From Streptococcus sanguinis (GTDB taxonomy: Bacteria > Bacillota > Bacilli > Lactobacillales > Streptococcaceae), in contig NZ_LR134002.1 of assembly GCF_900635155.1 (NCBI RefSeq), positions 2,046,001-2,110,000 on the forward strand: a DNA stretch of 64,000 bases, in the 5' to 3' direction. Shown here one piece after another: positions 27,260 through 35,470 of the stretch. The position numbers and the translations under genes were made by a program. The notes beneath the pieces were generated by a model. It saw only the letters and a program-made list of their open reading frames with translations. It ran no database searches and was not told the origin of the DNA. Numbering within the stretch: the stretch's first letter is position 1; each line of letters opens with the position of its first letter.

Positions 27260-29701
27260 TTACAACGTGTGCTCCGTACGTCCGATAATATCATCTTGCG
27301 TCGCCTTGGAAAGCACATTGAAGAAAGCAGAGTAGCCTGCAACGCGAACAATCAAATCGCGGTGTTTTTCAGGATGCTTCTGAGCATCAATCAAGGTTTC
27401 CCGAGAAACGACATTGTATTGGATATGATAGCCATGCAGACGGTTAAAGAATGTACGAAGCAAGGCAATTAGTTTCACTTTATCTTCTTCCTTAGACAGG
27501 GTTTGAGGATTCACTTTTTGATTGAGCAGAACGCCTCCTACGATTTCATCTGTCGGCAATTTGGAAACAGATTTTAATACAGAGGTCGGGCCGTTCTTGT
27601 CCATATTGTGGGATGGAGAGCAGCCTTCAGCGAGCGGTGTTCCAGCATTGCGGCCATCTGGTGTCGCCAAGGTACCGCGACCTTGACCTACATTTGCTGA
27701 AATAGAAGATGTTCCAGAGTAGCGGATACCGCCAATTGGACCGCGGCCATAGCGGGTATTTGGATATTTAGCGATTTCATCCACATAAATATCGTAAGCA
27801 TCTGTCACTAGCTTATCTGCGTAATCATCATCATTACCATATTTTGGTGCATCATGAATCAGCATCTCTTGAATTTCTTTACCACGCTCACCTGCATAGT
27901 CCGTTTCAAGTGCATGCCAGAGTTCAGCCGGAGTCAACCTGCCTTCTTCAAAGACTAGCTTCTTGACGGCCGCCAATGAGTCTGATAGATTGGCAATACC
28001 GACTTGAAGACCAGAAATATAGTCATAGACAGCTCCGCCCTCTTTCAAATGCTTACCGCGTCCGATACAATCATCTGTCAAAGCTGAGCAGAGGATATCC
28101 GGTACTTCTCTTTCGAGAGACAGGTCGATAGAATTTTCCACGATGACACTCATGCGGGTCAAATGACGCAAGGTCTTGTCCCAAGCCGTTTGCAGCTCAG
28201 CAAAGCTCTTCATGTCTTTAAAGTGACCGAAGCTTGGCGCAAAGCGCTTGCCAGATGCTGGATCAATTCCATCGTTCATAGTGATGAGGAGCACCTTAGG
28301 GAAGTTCATGTAGCTCATACCTGTACAACGGTAGCCCCATTTACCAGGCACAGCAGTTTCCACACAGCCGATAGCACTGTAGTCGTAAGCATCTTCTTCT
28401 AAAACGCCTTTTGCGATAAAGGACGGAATGATGATTTCATCATTATTGAAGGCTGGCATACCGAAACCAAGCTTCATGACTTCGATACACTCATTCATAA
28501 AGCGAGCATCTAGGCCTGCATGATAGCGAACGGTCAGATTCGGCTGAGGAAGATGAGTTTGAGCTACAGATTTCAAGACAAGGTAGGAAAGTGGGTTGAC
28601 TGCATCTCTCTTATCTCTCGTTTGGCCACCGATTGTCACATTTTGATAAAGCGGGCTACCCGCTGATGAGAATGTATGGGCCTGGCTGCGGACTTTATTA
28701 ATGGTAATCGTCTTAATCCAGAGATTGGTTAAGCGTTCTACAATGCTAGCCTCTGTCTCACGACCAGCTTCCAAATCTGCCTTGACATAAGGATACATGT
28801 ACTGATCAAAGCGTCCATAAGAGAGTGAATGTCCGTTGGACTCGATCTGAAGAATACACTGGATAAACCAAACAGACTGAACAGCTTCAGCAAAGGTTGA
28901 TGCTGGCTCGTACGGCACTTTAGAACAAATTCTAGCGATTTCTAAGAGCTCTTGACGGCGCTTAGGCTCTGCTTTTTCTGCCAACTGATTGGCCAAGGCC
29001 ACAAAACGCTCTGCATAAGCTTTCACAGCATCTACTACGATGAAAATGGAATCATAGAAGTGGTATTTGTCAAGACTAGCCGGATCGGTCAAATCCAAGG
29101 CTTCCTTAGCTGCGCGAGCTTTTTCTTCAAAACCTTTCAGTCCATAAGCCAAGAGTTTTTGATAGTTAACCGCCAAGTGGGCGTCCCCAGAGTTCATCTT
29201 TCCTTCCATGCCAAAGAAGCCAGTTTCCATATAAACCTGAACTTCTTCTGGAAGGAGAGCCCCTGCTCGAGCACGTAGGTTATTGTTTTCCCAGAAAGGA
29301 GCGATGCTGCGGAGCTGCTCTTTGGTTTCCTCTGTGATGTAGAAGACGTCTCCGTCCCGCTTCTCAAAAAGATCTAGTTCATTGAGTACAAACTCTAAAG
29401 TATACTCTGGGAAAATAGGCGCATCTTTATTAGATGAAGCCTGATTACCGACAATCATCGTTTCATCTTCGATATAAAGCGTCATATTTTCCAAAATCTC
29501 TTTGAGCATGTAAGCACGTTTCAACACATTTGGTTTTTCCTTATGCTCATCATAGGCCTTGGTAGCTAGGACAGCACGCTCTGCGTCAATATAGGGCTTT
29601 TTATTTAAAACATCTTCCCGATATTTATTCATCCGCTCTGTTAAGCTGCCAAAATAGTCTGTTTTTATTGTTGTTCTTTCTACTTCTTTTACTTGGATCA
29701 T
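27260..29701 (-). CDS. Glycyl radical enzyme, YbiW/PflD-like (probable anhydrohexitol-phosphate lyase)
   Basis: This 813-residue glycyl radical enzyme has the C-terminal loop [14 protein letters not shown] with the radical glycine at about 789. The active-site cysteine is Cys446 in [12 protein letters not shown]. True pyruvate formate-lyase has two adjacent cysteines; the Cys-Val-Glu here is the motif of dehydratase and lyase members, including E. coli YbiW and PflD. Those enzymes open 1,5-anhydroglucitol- or 1,5-anhydromannitol-6-phosphate to 1-deoxyfructose 6-phosphate. The adjacent FSA aldolase, GldA and PTS fit that pathway. Its own promoter lies in the 168-bp upstream gap. Databases would often name it formate acetyltransferase. 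Exact substrate is inferred. Confidence 0.85.
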   Translation of the reverse strand: MIQVKEVERTTIKTDYFGSLTERMNKYREDVLNKKPYIDAERAVLATKAYDEHKEKPNVLKRAYMLKEILENMTLYIEDETMIVGNQASSNKDAPIFPEYTLEFVLNELDLFEKRDGDVFYITEETKEQLRSIAPFWENNNLRARAGALLPEEVQVYMETGFFGMEGKMNSGDAHLAVNYQKLLAYGLKGFEEKARAAKEALDLTDPASLDKYHFYDSIFIVVDAVKAYAERFVALANQLAEKAEPKRRQELLEIARICSKVPYEPASTFAEAVQSVWFIQCILQIESNGHSLSYGRFDQYMYPYVKADLEAGRETEASIVERLTNLWIKTITINKVRSQAHTFSSAGSPLYQNVTIGGQTRDKRDAVNPLSYLVLKSVAQTHLPQPNLTVRYHAGLDARFMNECIEVMKLGFGMPAFNNDEIIIPSFIAKGVLEEDAYDYSAIGCVETAVPGKWGYRCTGMSYMNFPKVLLITMNDGIDPASGKRFAPSFGHFKDMKSFAELQTAWDKTLRHLTRMSVIVENSIDLSLEREVPDILCSALTDDCIGRGKHLKEGGAVYDYISGLQVGIANLSDSLAAVKKLVFEEGRLTPAELWHALETDYAGERGKEIQEMLIHDAPKYGNDDDYADKLVTDAYDIYVDEIAKYPNTRYGRGPIGGIRYSGTSSISANVGQGRGTLATPDGRNAGTPLAEGCSPSHNMDKNGPTSVLKSVSKLPTDEIVGGVLLNQKVNPQTLSKEEDKVKLIALLRTFFNRLHGYHIQYNVVSRETLIDAQKHPEKHRDLIVRVAGYSAFFNVLSKATQDDIIGRTEHTL

Positions 29702-29734
29702 TTGGTCACGACCTTTCTTATGAAATTTAATTTA

Positions 29735-29746
29735 TTTCTTTCGTAA
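29735..29746. promoter_or_regulatory. DeoR-like 12-mer downstream of the glycyl radical enzyme promoter
   Basis: TTTCTTTCGTAA closely matches TTTCATTCGTAA (34556-34567) and TTTTGTTTGTAA (31910-31921). It sits just downstream of the -10 box, a repressor position. Confidence 0.45.
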
Positions 29747-29748
29747 CT

Positions 29749-29777
29749 ATTGTAACATGCAAAATCCTAGAATTCAA
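29749..29777 (-). promoter_or_regulatory. Promoter of the glycyl radical enzyme gene
   Basis: On the minus strand TTGAAT (29777-29772), a 17-bp spacer and TACAAT (about 29754-29749), with an extended -10 TG. Confidence 0.65.
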
Positions 29778-29812
29778 TCATTTATAGGCGATTACAGAAT
29801 TAAAGATTTTTT

Positions 29813-29824
29813 GCACATTTGTGC
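29813..29824. promoter_or_regulatory. Upstream activator-like dyad GCACATTTGTGC (copy 1)
   Basis: A GCACA-TT-TGTGC dyad lies about 36 bp upstream of the -35 box of the glycyl radical enzyme promoter. An identical 12-mer with similar flanks lies at 31992-32003 upstream of the PTS promoter. Confidence 0.6.
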
Positions 29825-29869
29825 CAACTGAGCCAAGAAACTTTTGTGTTTATATTCATCAAAGTCAGA

Positions 29870-31171
29870 TTATTCTTCATTTTCCAATTCGTTATTGTAG
29901 GCAATCTTATCCTGAAACTTCACGAATGGGAAATAGACAAAGGCGGACATGGCTAGGATGACAATTTGAATGACTGCCCCTTGCCAGCCAGCGACCATAA
30001 AGCCAGAAATGATAGCCGGTGTACTCCAAGGCAAAGTCACACCTGCGAATGGTTGCATAAAGCCAACCGCAATTGCCATGTAGACAATCAAAGCAGCCAG
30101 AACCGGTACCAAAACAAATGGCAGGAACATAACTGGATTCATCACAATCGGAAAACCAAAGACAACTGGCTCATTGACATTAAAGATTGCCGGGAAAGCA
30201 GCAACTTTCCCCAGAGCCTTATACTGCTTAGACTTGGCAGCAAAGAGCATGGCTACGACCACTCCGAAAGTAATACCTGAGCCCGATAAGATAAGAAAGC
30301 TATCCAAAAATTGCTGGGTCACAATATGAGCACCTTGACTGACAGACAGCTTATCTGCAGCAAGCAGGGCCTTATTAGCATCCAGATTTGACAGCAGCAA
30401 GGCTGTTACGACACCATTGACAACGGACTGGCCGTGAACGCCGAACCACCATAAGAAAGAAATAAAGAAAGCAATACCGATAGCTCCATACAGAGAGCCT
30501 GTCAGACCTTGCAGAGGCACCTGAATGACATCGTAAATCATCTCAATAAAGGTACCGCCACCAGTCGCTATCTTGGCAATAATATAAACAAGCATTGACA
30601 GCAAGAAAATAACGAAAGCTGGAATCATGGCTTCAAACTGCTTGGCAATCGCCTGAGGAACCTGCTCTGGCATTTTGATGACAATATGCTTTTGAATGAA
30701 AATCGTATAGATACTGCCAACTGCCAAACCAATGAGAATGGCCCCAATGATTCCTTGACCGCCAAACCAGACCTTGGCAATCGCATCTCCAATCGCTTCA
30801 CCCTTTTCTGGTATGTAGGAGGATTTCAAAAGGATAAAGAAGGAAGAAAGAGACAGCACTCCTGCCGGCAGAGGCTCCACACCGCTGTTCTTGGCATAAG
30901 AATAGCCAATTGAAAAACAGGAAATCAGCCCCATAATGGCAAAGGTTCCTGAATAAACCTGCATAAACGGTTCAGTCCAGTCTGCTCCAAATACACCAGC
31001 AATGGCTTGATTTAGACCTTCAAACGGCAATTGCCCTACAATCAAGAATAGACTTCCCACAACTGTAAGAGGCAAAATTGCCAACATACCGTCTTTTAAG
31101 GCGATAATCCCGCGCATATTGACAAATTTCATAATCGGCGCAATGATTTTTTGAGTATCCACTTTAGACAT
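29870..31171 (-). CDS. PTS EIIC component, lactose/cellobiose family
   Basis: This 433-residue membrane permease of the Lac/cellobiose PTS family has about ten hydrophobic helices. It starts SKVDTQKIIAPIMKFVNMRGIIALKDGMLAILPLTVVGSLFLIV. The family signature regions WWFGVHGQSVVNGVV and FNVNEPVVFGFPIVMNPVMFLPF are present; the glutamate of NEPV is the substrate-binding residue. It follows EIIA and EIIB in the same operon. Given the enzymes encoded downstream, an anhydrohexitol or similar polyol is a better guess than a beta-glucoside; that is inference. Confidence 0.92.
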   Translation of the reverse strand: MSKVDTQKIIAPIMKFVNMRGIIALKDGMLAILPLTVVGSLFLIVGQLPFEGLNQAIAGVFGADWTEPFMQVYSGTFAIMGLISCFSIGYSYAKNSGVEPLPAGVLSLSSFFILLKSSYIPEKGEAIGDAIAKVWFGGQGIIGAILIGLAVGSIYTIFIQKHIVIKMPEQVPQAIAKQFEAMIPAFVIFLLSMLVYIIAKIATGGGTFIEMIYDVIQVPLQGLTGSLYGAIGIAFFISFLWWFGVHGQSVVNGVVTALLLSNLDANKALLAADKLSVSQGAHIVTQQFLDSFLILSGSGITFGVVVAMLFAAKSKQYKALGKVAAFPAIFNVNEPVVFGFPIVMNPVMFLPFVLVPVLAALIVYMAIAVGFMQPFAGVTLPWSTPAIISGFMVAGWQGAVIQIVILAMSAFVYFPFVKFQDKIAYNNELENEE

Positions 31172-31188
31172 GACGAAGCTCCTTGATT

Positions 31189-31500
31189 TTAATGTTTATC
31201 CAACAAACTAAAAGCGAGGTTTAGCACTTTTTTACCATCTAGCATACCGTAATCAGCCATCGGAATAACTGCAATCGGAGTATGGCAGCTGTCGCAAATA
31301 GCTGTAGATTTGTCTAGTGTATAGGCTACCTGCGGGCCCAATAAAGCGACATCCAGATCCGCTGCATAATCAGCCAGCTTAGCCTGAGAGTAGGCTTCAA
31401 TCTCAGCTTCCAGCCCTTTTTCAGCTGCAGCTATCTTCATATTGTTGACCAACATTCCTGTTGAAAAACCTGCCGCGCAGAACAAACCAATCTTAACCAT
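31189..31500 (-). CDS. PTS EIIB component, lactose/cellobiose family
   Basis: This 103-residue cytosolic phosphocarrier has its phosphorylated cysteine (Cys8) in MVKIGLFCAAGFSTGMLV. The ATG at 31500 was chosen because AGGAGG lies 8 nt upstream; an in-frame extension to 31524 would swallow that site. It lies between EIIA and EIIC, 17 bp before EIIC. Confidence 0.92.
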   Translation of the reverse strand: MVKIGLFCAAGFSTGMLVNNMKIAAAEKGLEAEIEAYSQAKLADYAADLDVALLGPQVAYTLDKSTAICDSCHTPIAVIPMADYGMLDGKKVLNLAFSLLDKH

Positions 31501-31520
31501 CTTTTCATCCTCCTGATGAT

Positions 31521-31844
31521 TCATTTTTTCCCTTGTAATTCTCTTCTCAAGTCGATGATTTCTTTGATGAGGTTAATCTCTGTAATGCTAGTCATCAAAT
31601 GATCTTGAGAATGAACAAACAGCGCTGTAATCTCTGTTTTCGTTCCTCCAGCTTCCTGAGCTAGGAACTTGGTCTGCAAGTTATGAGCCTCTAACAGCGC
31701 CTTATCTGCAAGCTTAATCTGCTCATCGCATTCTGAAAACTTACCATCTTTAGCTAGTGATAAAGCCTGATAAATATGCTGCTTGGCATCACCAGCGTCT
31801 AAGATAAGGCCCATGATAATTTGATCTGCTACAATCATTTCCAT
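31521..31844 (-). CDS. PTS EIIA component, lactose/cellobiose family
   Basis: This 107-residue helical, trimeric-type EIIA has its phosphorylated histidine (His78) in LFVHSQDHLMTSI. It is the first gene of the PTS unit in the catabolic island. Its promoter is at 31926-31954, with two 21-bp-spaced TTTTGTTTG repeats after the -10 box and a GCACATTTGTGC dyad upstream. Confidence 0.92.
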   Translation of the reverse strand: MEMIVADQIIMGLILDAGDAKQHIYQALSLAKDGKFSECDEQIKLADKALLEAHNLQTKFLAQEAGGTKTEITALFVHSQDHLMTSITEINLIKEIIDLRRELQGKK

Positions 31845-31888
31845 ATGTTACAACCGCTCCTATCTTTATAATTAACAAAAACCTGTTC

Positions 31889-31921
31889 TTTTGTTTGAAA
31901 GTGATTTATTTTTGTTTGTAA
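31889..31921. promoter_or_regulatory. Tandem DeoR-like sites in the PTS promoter
   Basis: TTTTGTTTG occurs at 31889-31897 and 31910-31918, exactly 21 bp (two helical turns) apart, directly downstream of the -10 box. The second is part of TTTTGTTTGTAA, related to the sites at 29735 and 34556. The DeoR protein at 33754 is the candidate binder. Confidence 0.5.
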
Positions 31922-31925
31922 CTAG

Positions 31926-31954
31926 AATGTATCACCTTTAGCTCAGTCCGTCAA
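31926..31954 (-). promoter_or_regulatory. Promoter of the PTS EIIA-EIIB-EIIC operon
   Basis: On the minus strand TTGACG (31954-31949), 17-bp spacer, TACATT (31931-31926). Confidence 0.65.
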
Positions 31955-31991
31955 TACATTATAGAACAAAATAGCTAATTTAAATTTTTTA

Positions 31992-32003
31992 GCACATTTG
32001 TGC
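31992..32003. promoter_or_regulatory. Upstream activator-like dyad GCACATTTGTGC (copy 2)
   Basis: This is identical to 29813-29824 and lies about 38 bp upstream of the -35 box of the PTS promoter, almost the same spacing as copy 1. Confidence 0.6.
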
Positions 32004-32100
32004 AAAAAGGAGCCTCCACAAAAAACAACTCCTATACAGCTGTATTCATCTGCGAATCAAAGGCACTCTATTAGATACGAGCGATAAGCAGATTCGACAC

Positions 32101-32129
32101 AAAAAAAGAAGCAGCAGCTACTTGCTTCT
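32101..32129 (-). terminator. Terminator after the membrane protein gene
   Basis: AGAAGCA and TGCTTCT form a stem followed by a seven-T run on the minus strand. Confidence 0.75.
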
Positions 32130-32172
32130 ACTTCCTCATATATGCTATTTTAAGAAACCGAAACTTATCTTT

Positions 32173-32664
32173 TTAAACAGCTTTCTCAATTTCCTTTGCT
32201 ATTTTACTTTTCCGCAATTTCCTATGGAAGATGTATTTCAATAAAACAGCAGGATTCAGACTGTAGGATAATTGCAATTTAAAATAATTAATCCACTCGA
32301 TGACAGCAAAAAAACAAATTGCTAAAGAGATTATGCCTGTGCAAAGTTCACTGTAATTTAAAATAATTATCAGGGCTCCCACACCCAGTAAAATAAGGTC
32401 TAAAATCTTTAGTATCTTGTAAATTTTGCCTGTATATATTTCAGCAAATCCTGGATTGGAAATCCTTTTTATCAAAATCCACCAGAAAACAGAGCCCTGT
32501 ATCAGAATAAAACTCAGTACAAACAAGGAGAAAGAAATAGAAATCAAAGCTCCAGTAGTAAAAATCCATTTTTTTAGCAGGAAAAAATTTATCCAAAATA
32601 CTAGCACAGCGACTAGCTCCCCTGTGGCTAAACTAGTCAATTTTTGTTTCATAGGCTTTTTCAA
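32173..32664 (-). CDS. Small membrane protein of unknown function
   Basis: This 163-residue protein has four strongly hydrophobic segments: LVAVLVFWINFFLL, GALISISFSLFVLSFILIQGSVFWWIL, ILDLILLGVGALIIIL and CTGIISLAICFFAVIEWINYF. The C-terminus is basic and cytosolic in prediction (IFHRKLRKSKIAKEIEKAV). I do not recognise the family. It sits inside the catabolic island between the SorC regulator and the PTS operon, on the same strand, with its own terminator. Nothing in the sequence links it to the pathway, and it may be an insertion relative to related loci. Confidence 0.7.
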   Translation of the reverse strand: MKKPMKQKLTSLATGELVAVLVFWINFFLLKKWIFTTGALISISFSLFVLSFILIQGSVFWWILIKRISNPGFAEIYTGKIYKILKILDLILLGVGALIIILNYSELCTGIISLAICFFAVIEWINYFKLQLSYSLNPAVLLKYIFHRKLRKSKIAKEIEKAV

Positions 32665-32765
32665 ATCAACAATCCACCTCCATACATAGCCGCTAATCCA
32701 CTATTAAAAAATAGAATCCCTAAATTCCGTCTTGAAAATCTCTTGCACCTGAGATTCCACTGACA

Positions 32766-33737
32766 TCAAGAAGTGAAGGAACTCCTATCTCCATCCAAGT
32801 CTAGCATTTTCAAAATAGTCGCTTCATCCGTAACTAAATGATTGACATAGCCAGCTCGCAACACCGCTAAGATAGCAGCAGATTTTTGACTGCCATAGGC
32901 AAAGGCTAGACTAAGCTGCACCTTTTTCAAATTTTCCAAAGAGATAGCAATCGTTCGATTTTGCAAATGCTGGTAGACCATCTCCCCTTTTTTATTAAAG
33001 AAGCGACAGCAGATTTCTCCGACAGCATCCTGACTCTCTAGAGCAAGAAAATCCTCTGAGGTCAGCATGTCCAGCCATTGGCGATTTCCCGTGTCAACCT
33101 GCCCTCCAATACCAACCACAGCCACATCCAGCTCCTGCCAGCTGCTTTTTAGATCTTCAAAATATTTAGAAGCTAAAATTCCATTTGTCAGCTGCTCATC
33201 TTCCTGAATAATCGTGGAATTTATAAAACGGCAGTCCCCATGGTATTTTCCAGCCATACTATAGATGAGCGTATTCACATGGTAACGTGCATGGATATGA
33301 CTGGGACCACCTGCCAAAGGAAAGAAATGGACATTTGTCAAATGCTTGCTGCTGGAGTGCTCTACTAAAAGGCTCAAGCTCTTGCCCCAAGAAAATCCCA
33401 CTTTATCATTGTCTTTAATAAGGCTGCGTAGCATACCTGCAGCAGCTTGAGCCAACCTCTCTTCCAGGTCTGCTGGAGATTCATCCACTAAATTACTGAC
33501 AATTTCGATTCCCTTGAGCCCATATTTTTCTTTTACATAGTTTTCCAAATGGAACAAGCGGGTATCAAAGTCTTCAATCTCAATCTTTACAATGCCCTCT
33601 TTTTTAGCTTCTGCCAGCATTCGGCTAATGGTGGTGCGATAAATCCCTGTCTCAGCCGCAATGTCAGACTGGCTTCTTTCTTCGATATAGTAGAGATAAG
33701 CAATTTTTGCCAATAGTTTTTTTCTTTCATTTTTCAT
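32766..33737 (-). CDS. SorC/DeoR-type sugar-binding transcriptional regulator
   Basis: This 323-residue regulator has an N-terminal HTH (YYIEERSQSDIAAETGIYRTTISRMLAEAKKEGIVKIEI, residues about 15-55). A C-terminal SorC sugar-binding domain contains DNDKVGFSWGKSLSLLVEH and FFPLAGGPSHIHARYHVNTLIYSMA. Such proteins bind phosphosugars and often activate catabolic operons. It is cotranscribed with the DeoR gene (16-bp gap). It is a candidate for binding the GCACATTTGTGC dyads; this is inference. Confidence 0.9.
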   Translation of the reverse strand: MKNERKKLLAKIAYLYYIEERSQSDIAAETGIYRTTISRMLAEAKKEGIVKIEIEDFDTRLFHLENYVKEKYGLKGIEIVSNLVDESPADLEERLAQAAAGMLRSLIKDNDKVGFSWGKSLSLLVEHSSSKHLTNVHFFPLAGGPSHIHARYHVNTLIYSMAGKYHGDCRFINSTIIQEDEQLTNGILASKYFEDLKSSWQELDVAVVGIGGQVDTGNRQWLDMLTSEDFLALESQDAVGEICCRFFNKKGEMVYQHLQNRTIAISLENLKKVQLSLAFAYGSQKSAAILAVLRAGYVNHLVTDEATILKMLDLDGDRSSFTS

Positions 33738-33753
33738 CTTATCTCCTTCTCTG

Positions 33754-34497
33754 CTAGATCAGAGTCAGCTTGATATCGGCAGCTTTCAAGCGCTCAACAG
33801 CCTCTTTAGGAATCGCCTTGTCAGTCACCACTTGGGCAATCTGCTTGAAGCCGAATCTCTTAACTATTCCTTTTCTGGTAAACTTGCTTGAGTCCGTCAA
33901 GACAATCATCTGGTCAGATGCCTCTGACATATACTGCACAACCTCACTCCGCATCAGATCCTTGCCTGTAAAGCCTAGATTTTCATCATAGCCATCTGTT
34001 CCGACAAAAGCATGTTCTACGTGAAAAAAGCGGATCATTTCCTTGAGAAGAGGCCCTACTGTCACTTGAGAATCTTTCTGAAATTCTCCGCCCAGTAAGA
34101 TAATTTTACAAGAATCAGTTTGTTTTATATAATCCGCAATAAAATAAGAATTGGTAATAATCTTGACATTCTTCTTCGTTCGGCAGATTTCCTCAGCTAG
34201 TAAGGCACAGGTCGAGCCTGATTCGATCATAATGGTTTCATTATCCTGAACGATTTTTGCTGCTTCCTGAGCAATCCGGCGCTTGGTATCATAATGAAAG
34301 GAAAGCCTGACATTCAGATCATCGCCGCTATTTAAAACAGCATAGCCATGCTCTCTGCGCAACAGACCTTTGGTTTCCAGCTTATCCAAGTCTTTGCGAA
34401 TCGTTACTTTGGACACTTTTAAGCGGTCAGACAAAGTATTGACATCGATTCGTTCAAATTCAGATACTAATTTAACAATTTCATCTAAACGTTCCAT
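33754..34497 (-). CDS. DeoR-family transcriptional regulator
   Basis: This 247-residue regulator has the DeoR wHTH at the N-terminus (LVSEFERIDVNTLSDRLKVSKVTIRKDLDKLETKGLLRREHGYAVL). The DeoR sugar-phosphate-sensing domain follows, with MIESGSTCALLAEEICR and FVGTDGYDENLGFTGKDLMRSEV. It diverges from the activase gene. The shared 124-bp region holds a TTTCATTCGTAA site related to sites in both operon promoters of the island, so it is a plausible local repressor responding to a sugar phosphate. Confidence 0.92.
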   Translation of the reverse strand: MERLDEIVKLVSEFERIDVNTLSDRLKVSKVTIRKDLDKLETKGLLRREHGYAVLNSGDDLNVRLSFHYDTKRRIAQEAAKIVQDNETIMIESGSTCALLAEEICRTKKNVKIITNSYFIADYIKQTDSCKIILLGGEFQKDSQVTVGPLLKEMIRFFHVEHAFVGTDGYDENLGFTGKDLMRSEVVQYMSEASDQMIVLTDSSKFTRKGIVKRFGFKQIAQVVTDKAIPKEAVERLKAADIKLTLI

Positions 34498-34555
34498 TCT
34501 ATCACCTCTGCTATTATTGTAACAAAAGACGTCTTAAAAATAAAATAAAAATAAC

Positions 34556-34567
34556 TTTCATTCGTAA
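34556..34567. promoter_or_regulatory. DeoR-like 12-mer in the deoR/activase divergent region
   Basis: TTTCATTCGTAA differs from 29735-29746 at one position. It abuts the -35 box of the activase promoter. Confidence 0.45.
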
Positions 34568-34596
34568 TTGTTTTTCTTTCTAAAATAAGTTATAAT
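34568..34596 (+). promoter_or_regulatory. Promoter of the glycyl radical activase gene
   Basis: TTGTTT (34568-34573), 17-bp spacer, perfect TATAAT (34591-34596), then AAAGGAGG and the ATG at 34622. Confidence 0.7.
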
Positions 34597-34621
34597 GATT
34601 GTATCCAAAGGAGGCCTGAGT

Positions 34622-35398
34622 ATGGAAACAACAAAAGGAATTATTTTCAACATCCAACATTTCAGTATTCATGATGGACCAGGGATTCGTACAACGGTTT
34701 TCCTCAAGGGCTGTCCTCTGCGCTGCCCTTGGTGCTCTAACCCAGAATCACAGCAATTCAGACCCGAGCCTATGCTGGATGCCACTACCAAAAAAAGCAT
34801 CACTATGGGGGAGGAAAGAAGTGTCGAGGAGATTATCAACGAAGTCCTAAAGGACAGAGATTTTTATGAAGAATCTGGCGGTGGCCTGACCTTATCTGGC
34901 GGAGAGATTTTCGCCCAGTTTGAATTTGCCAAGGCCATTCTCAAAGCCGCTAAGGAAAAAGGGATTCATACTGCTATCGAAACAACTGCCTTTGTAGAAC
35001 ATGAAAAATTCGTGGATCTCATCCAGTACGTTGATTTCATCTATACCGATCTGAAACACTATAACTCTGTCCACCACCGCAAGGTGACTGGAGTAAAAAA
35101 CGAATTAATTGTTCAGAATATCCACTACGCCTTCACTCATCAAAAGACGATTGTTCTGCGCATTCCTGTCATTCCAGATTTTAACGACTCTTTAGAAGAT
35201 GCGGAGCAGTTTGCGACCCTGTTTAATGAACTATCCATCGATCAAGTCCAGCTGCTTCCTTTCCATCAATTTGGCGAAAATAAATACAAATTACTCGGCC
35301 GAAAGTATGCCATGGAAGATGTCAAGGCCTTGCACCCCGAAGACTTATTTGAATACCAAGATGTCTTTTTGAAGCATGACATTAATTGTTATTTTTAG
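34622..35398 (+). CDS. Glycyl radical enzyme activating protein (radical SAM)
   Basis: This 258-residue radical SAM activase generates the glycyl radical on the partner enzyme. The CxxxCxxC cluster motif is CPLRCPWC at residues 31-38, after GPGIRTTVFLKG. LTLSGGEIFAQFEFA is the SAM-binding GGE segment. The ATG at 34622 is supported by AAAGGAGG. It has no room for the two-cluster ferredoxin-like insert between the radical SAM motif and GGE that many YbiY/PflC-type activases carry, so it looks like the compact PflA form. It is divergent from deoR and separated from its substrate enzyme by about 5 kb. Confidence 0.93.
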   Translation: METTKGIIFNIQHFSIHDGPGIRTTVFLKGCPLRCPWCSNPESQQFRPEPMLDATTKKSITMGEERSVEEIINEVLKDRDFYEESGGGLTLSGGEIFAQFEFAKAILKAAKEKGIHTAIETTAFVEHEKFVDLIQYVDFIYTDLKHYNSVHHRKVTGVKNELIVQNIHYAFTHQKTIVLRIPVIPDFNDSLEDAEQFATLFNELSIDQVQLLPFHQFGENKYKLLGRKYAMEDVKALHPEDLFEYQDVFLKHDINCYF

Positions 35399-35423
35399 TC
35401 TTTAATTTTTAAAACACTAAAAA

Positions 35424-35469
35424 AACAAGCTACGCTTTCAGCCCTATGGTTGAAAGGTGGCTTGTTTTG
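35424..35469. terminator. Bidirectional terminator between activase and GT2 gene
   Basis: AACAAGC-AC-CTTTCA pairs with TGAAAG-GT-GCTTGTT. The whole element is clearly related to the gldA terminator at 25384-25430, including the shared 17-mer at 35452-35468. Confidence 0.75.
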
Positions 35470-35470
35470 T

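Larger units (their letters stand above)
31845..32172. other. Intergenic control region of the PTS operon
   Basis: This 328-bp gap contains no gene. It holds the EIIA promoter, paired TTTTGTTTG direct repeats, the GCACATTTGTGC dyad and a terminator for the membrane protein gene upstream. Confidence 0.7.

Noticed and set aside
27260..29701. Pyruvate formate-lyase
   Set aside because: The active site has a single Cys followed by Val-Glu, not adjacent Cys-Cys, and the neighbours are an FSA aldolase, GldA and a PTS.
25440..35398. Recent foreign island or mobile element
   Set aside because: No integrase, transposase or tRNA junction was seen, codon usage looks native, and a similar block next to leuS is known in pneumococcus; only the related terminators hint at mobility.
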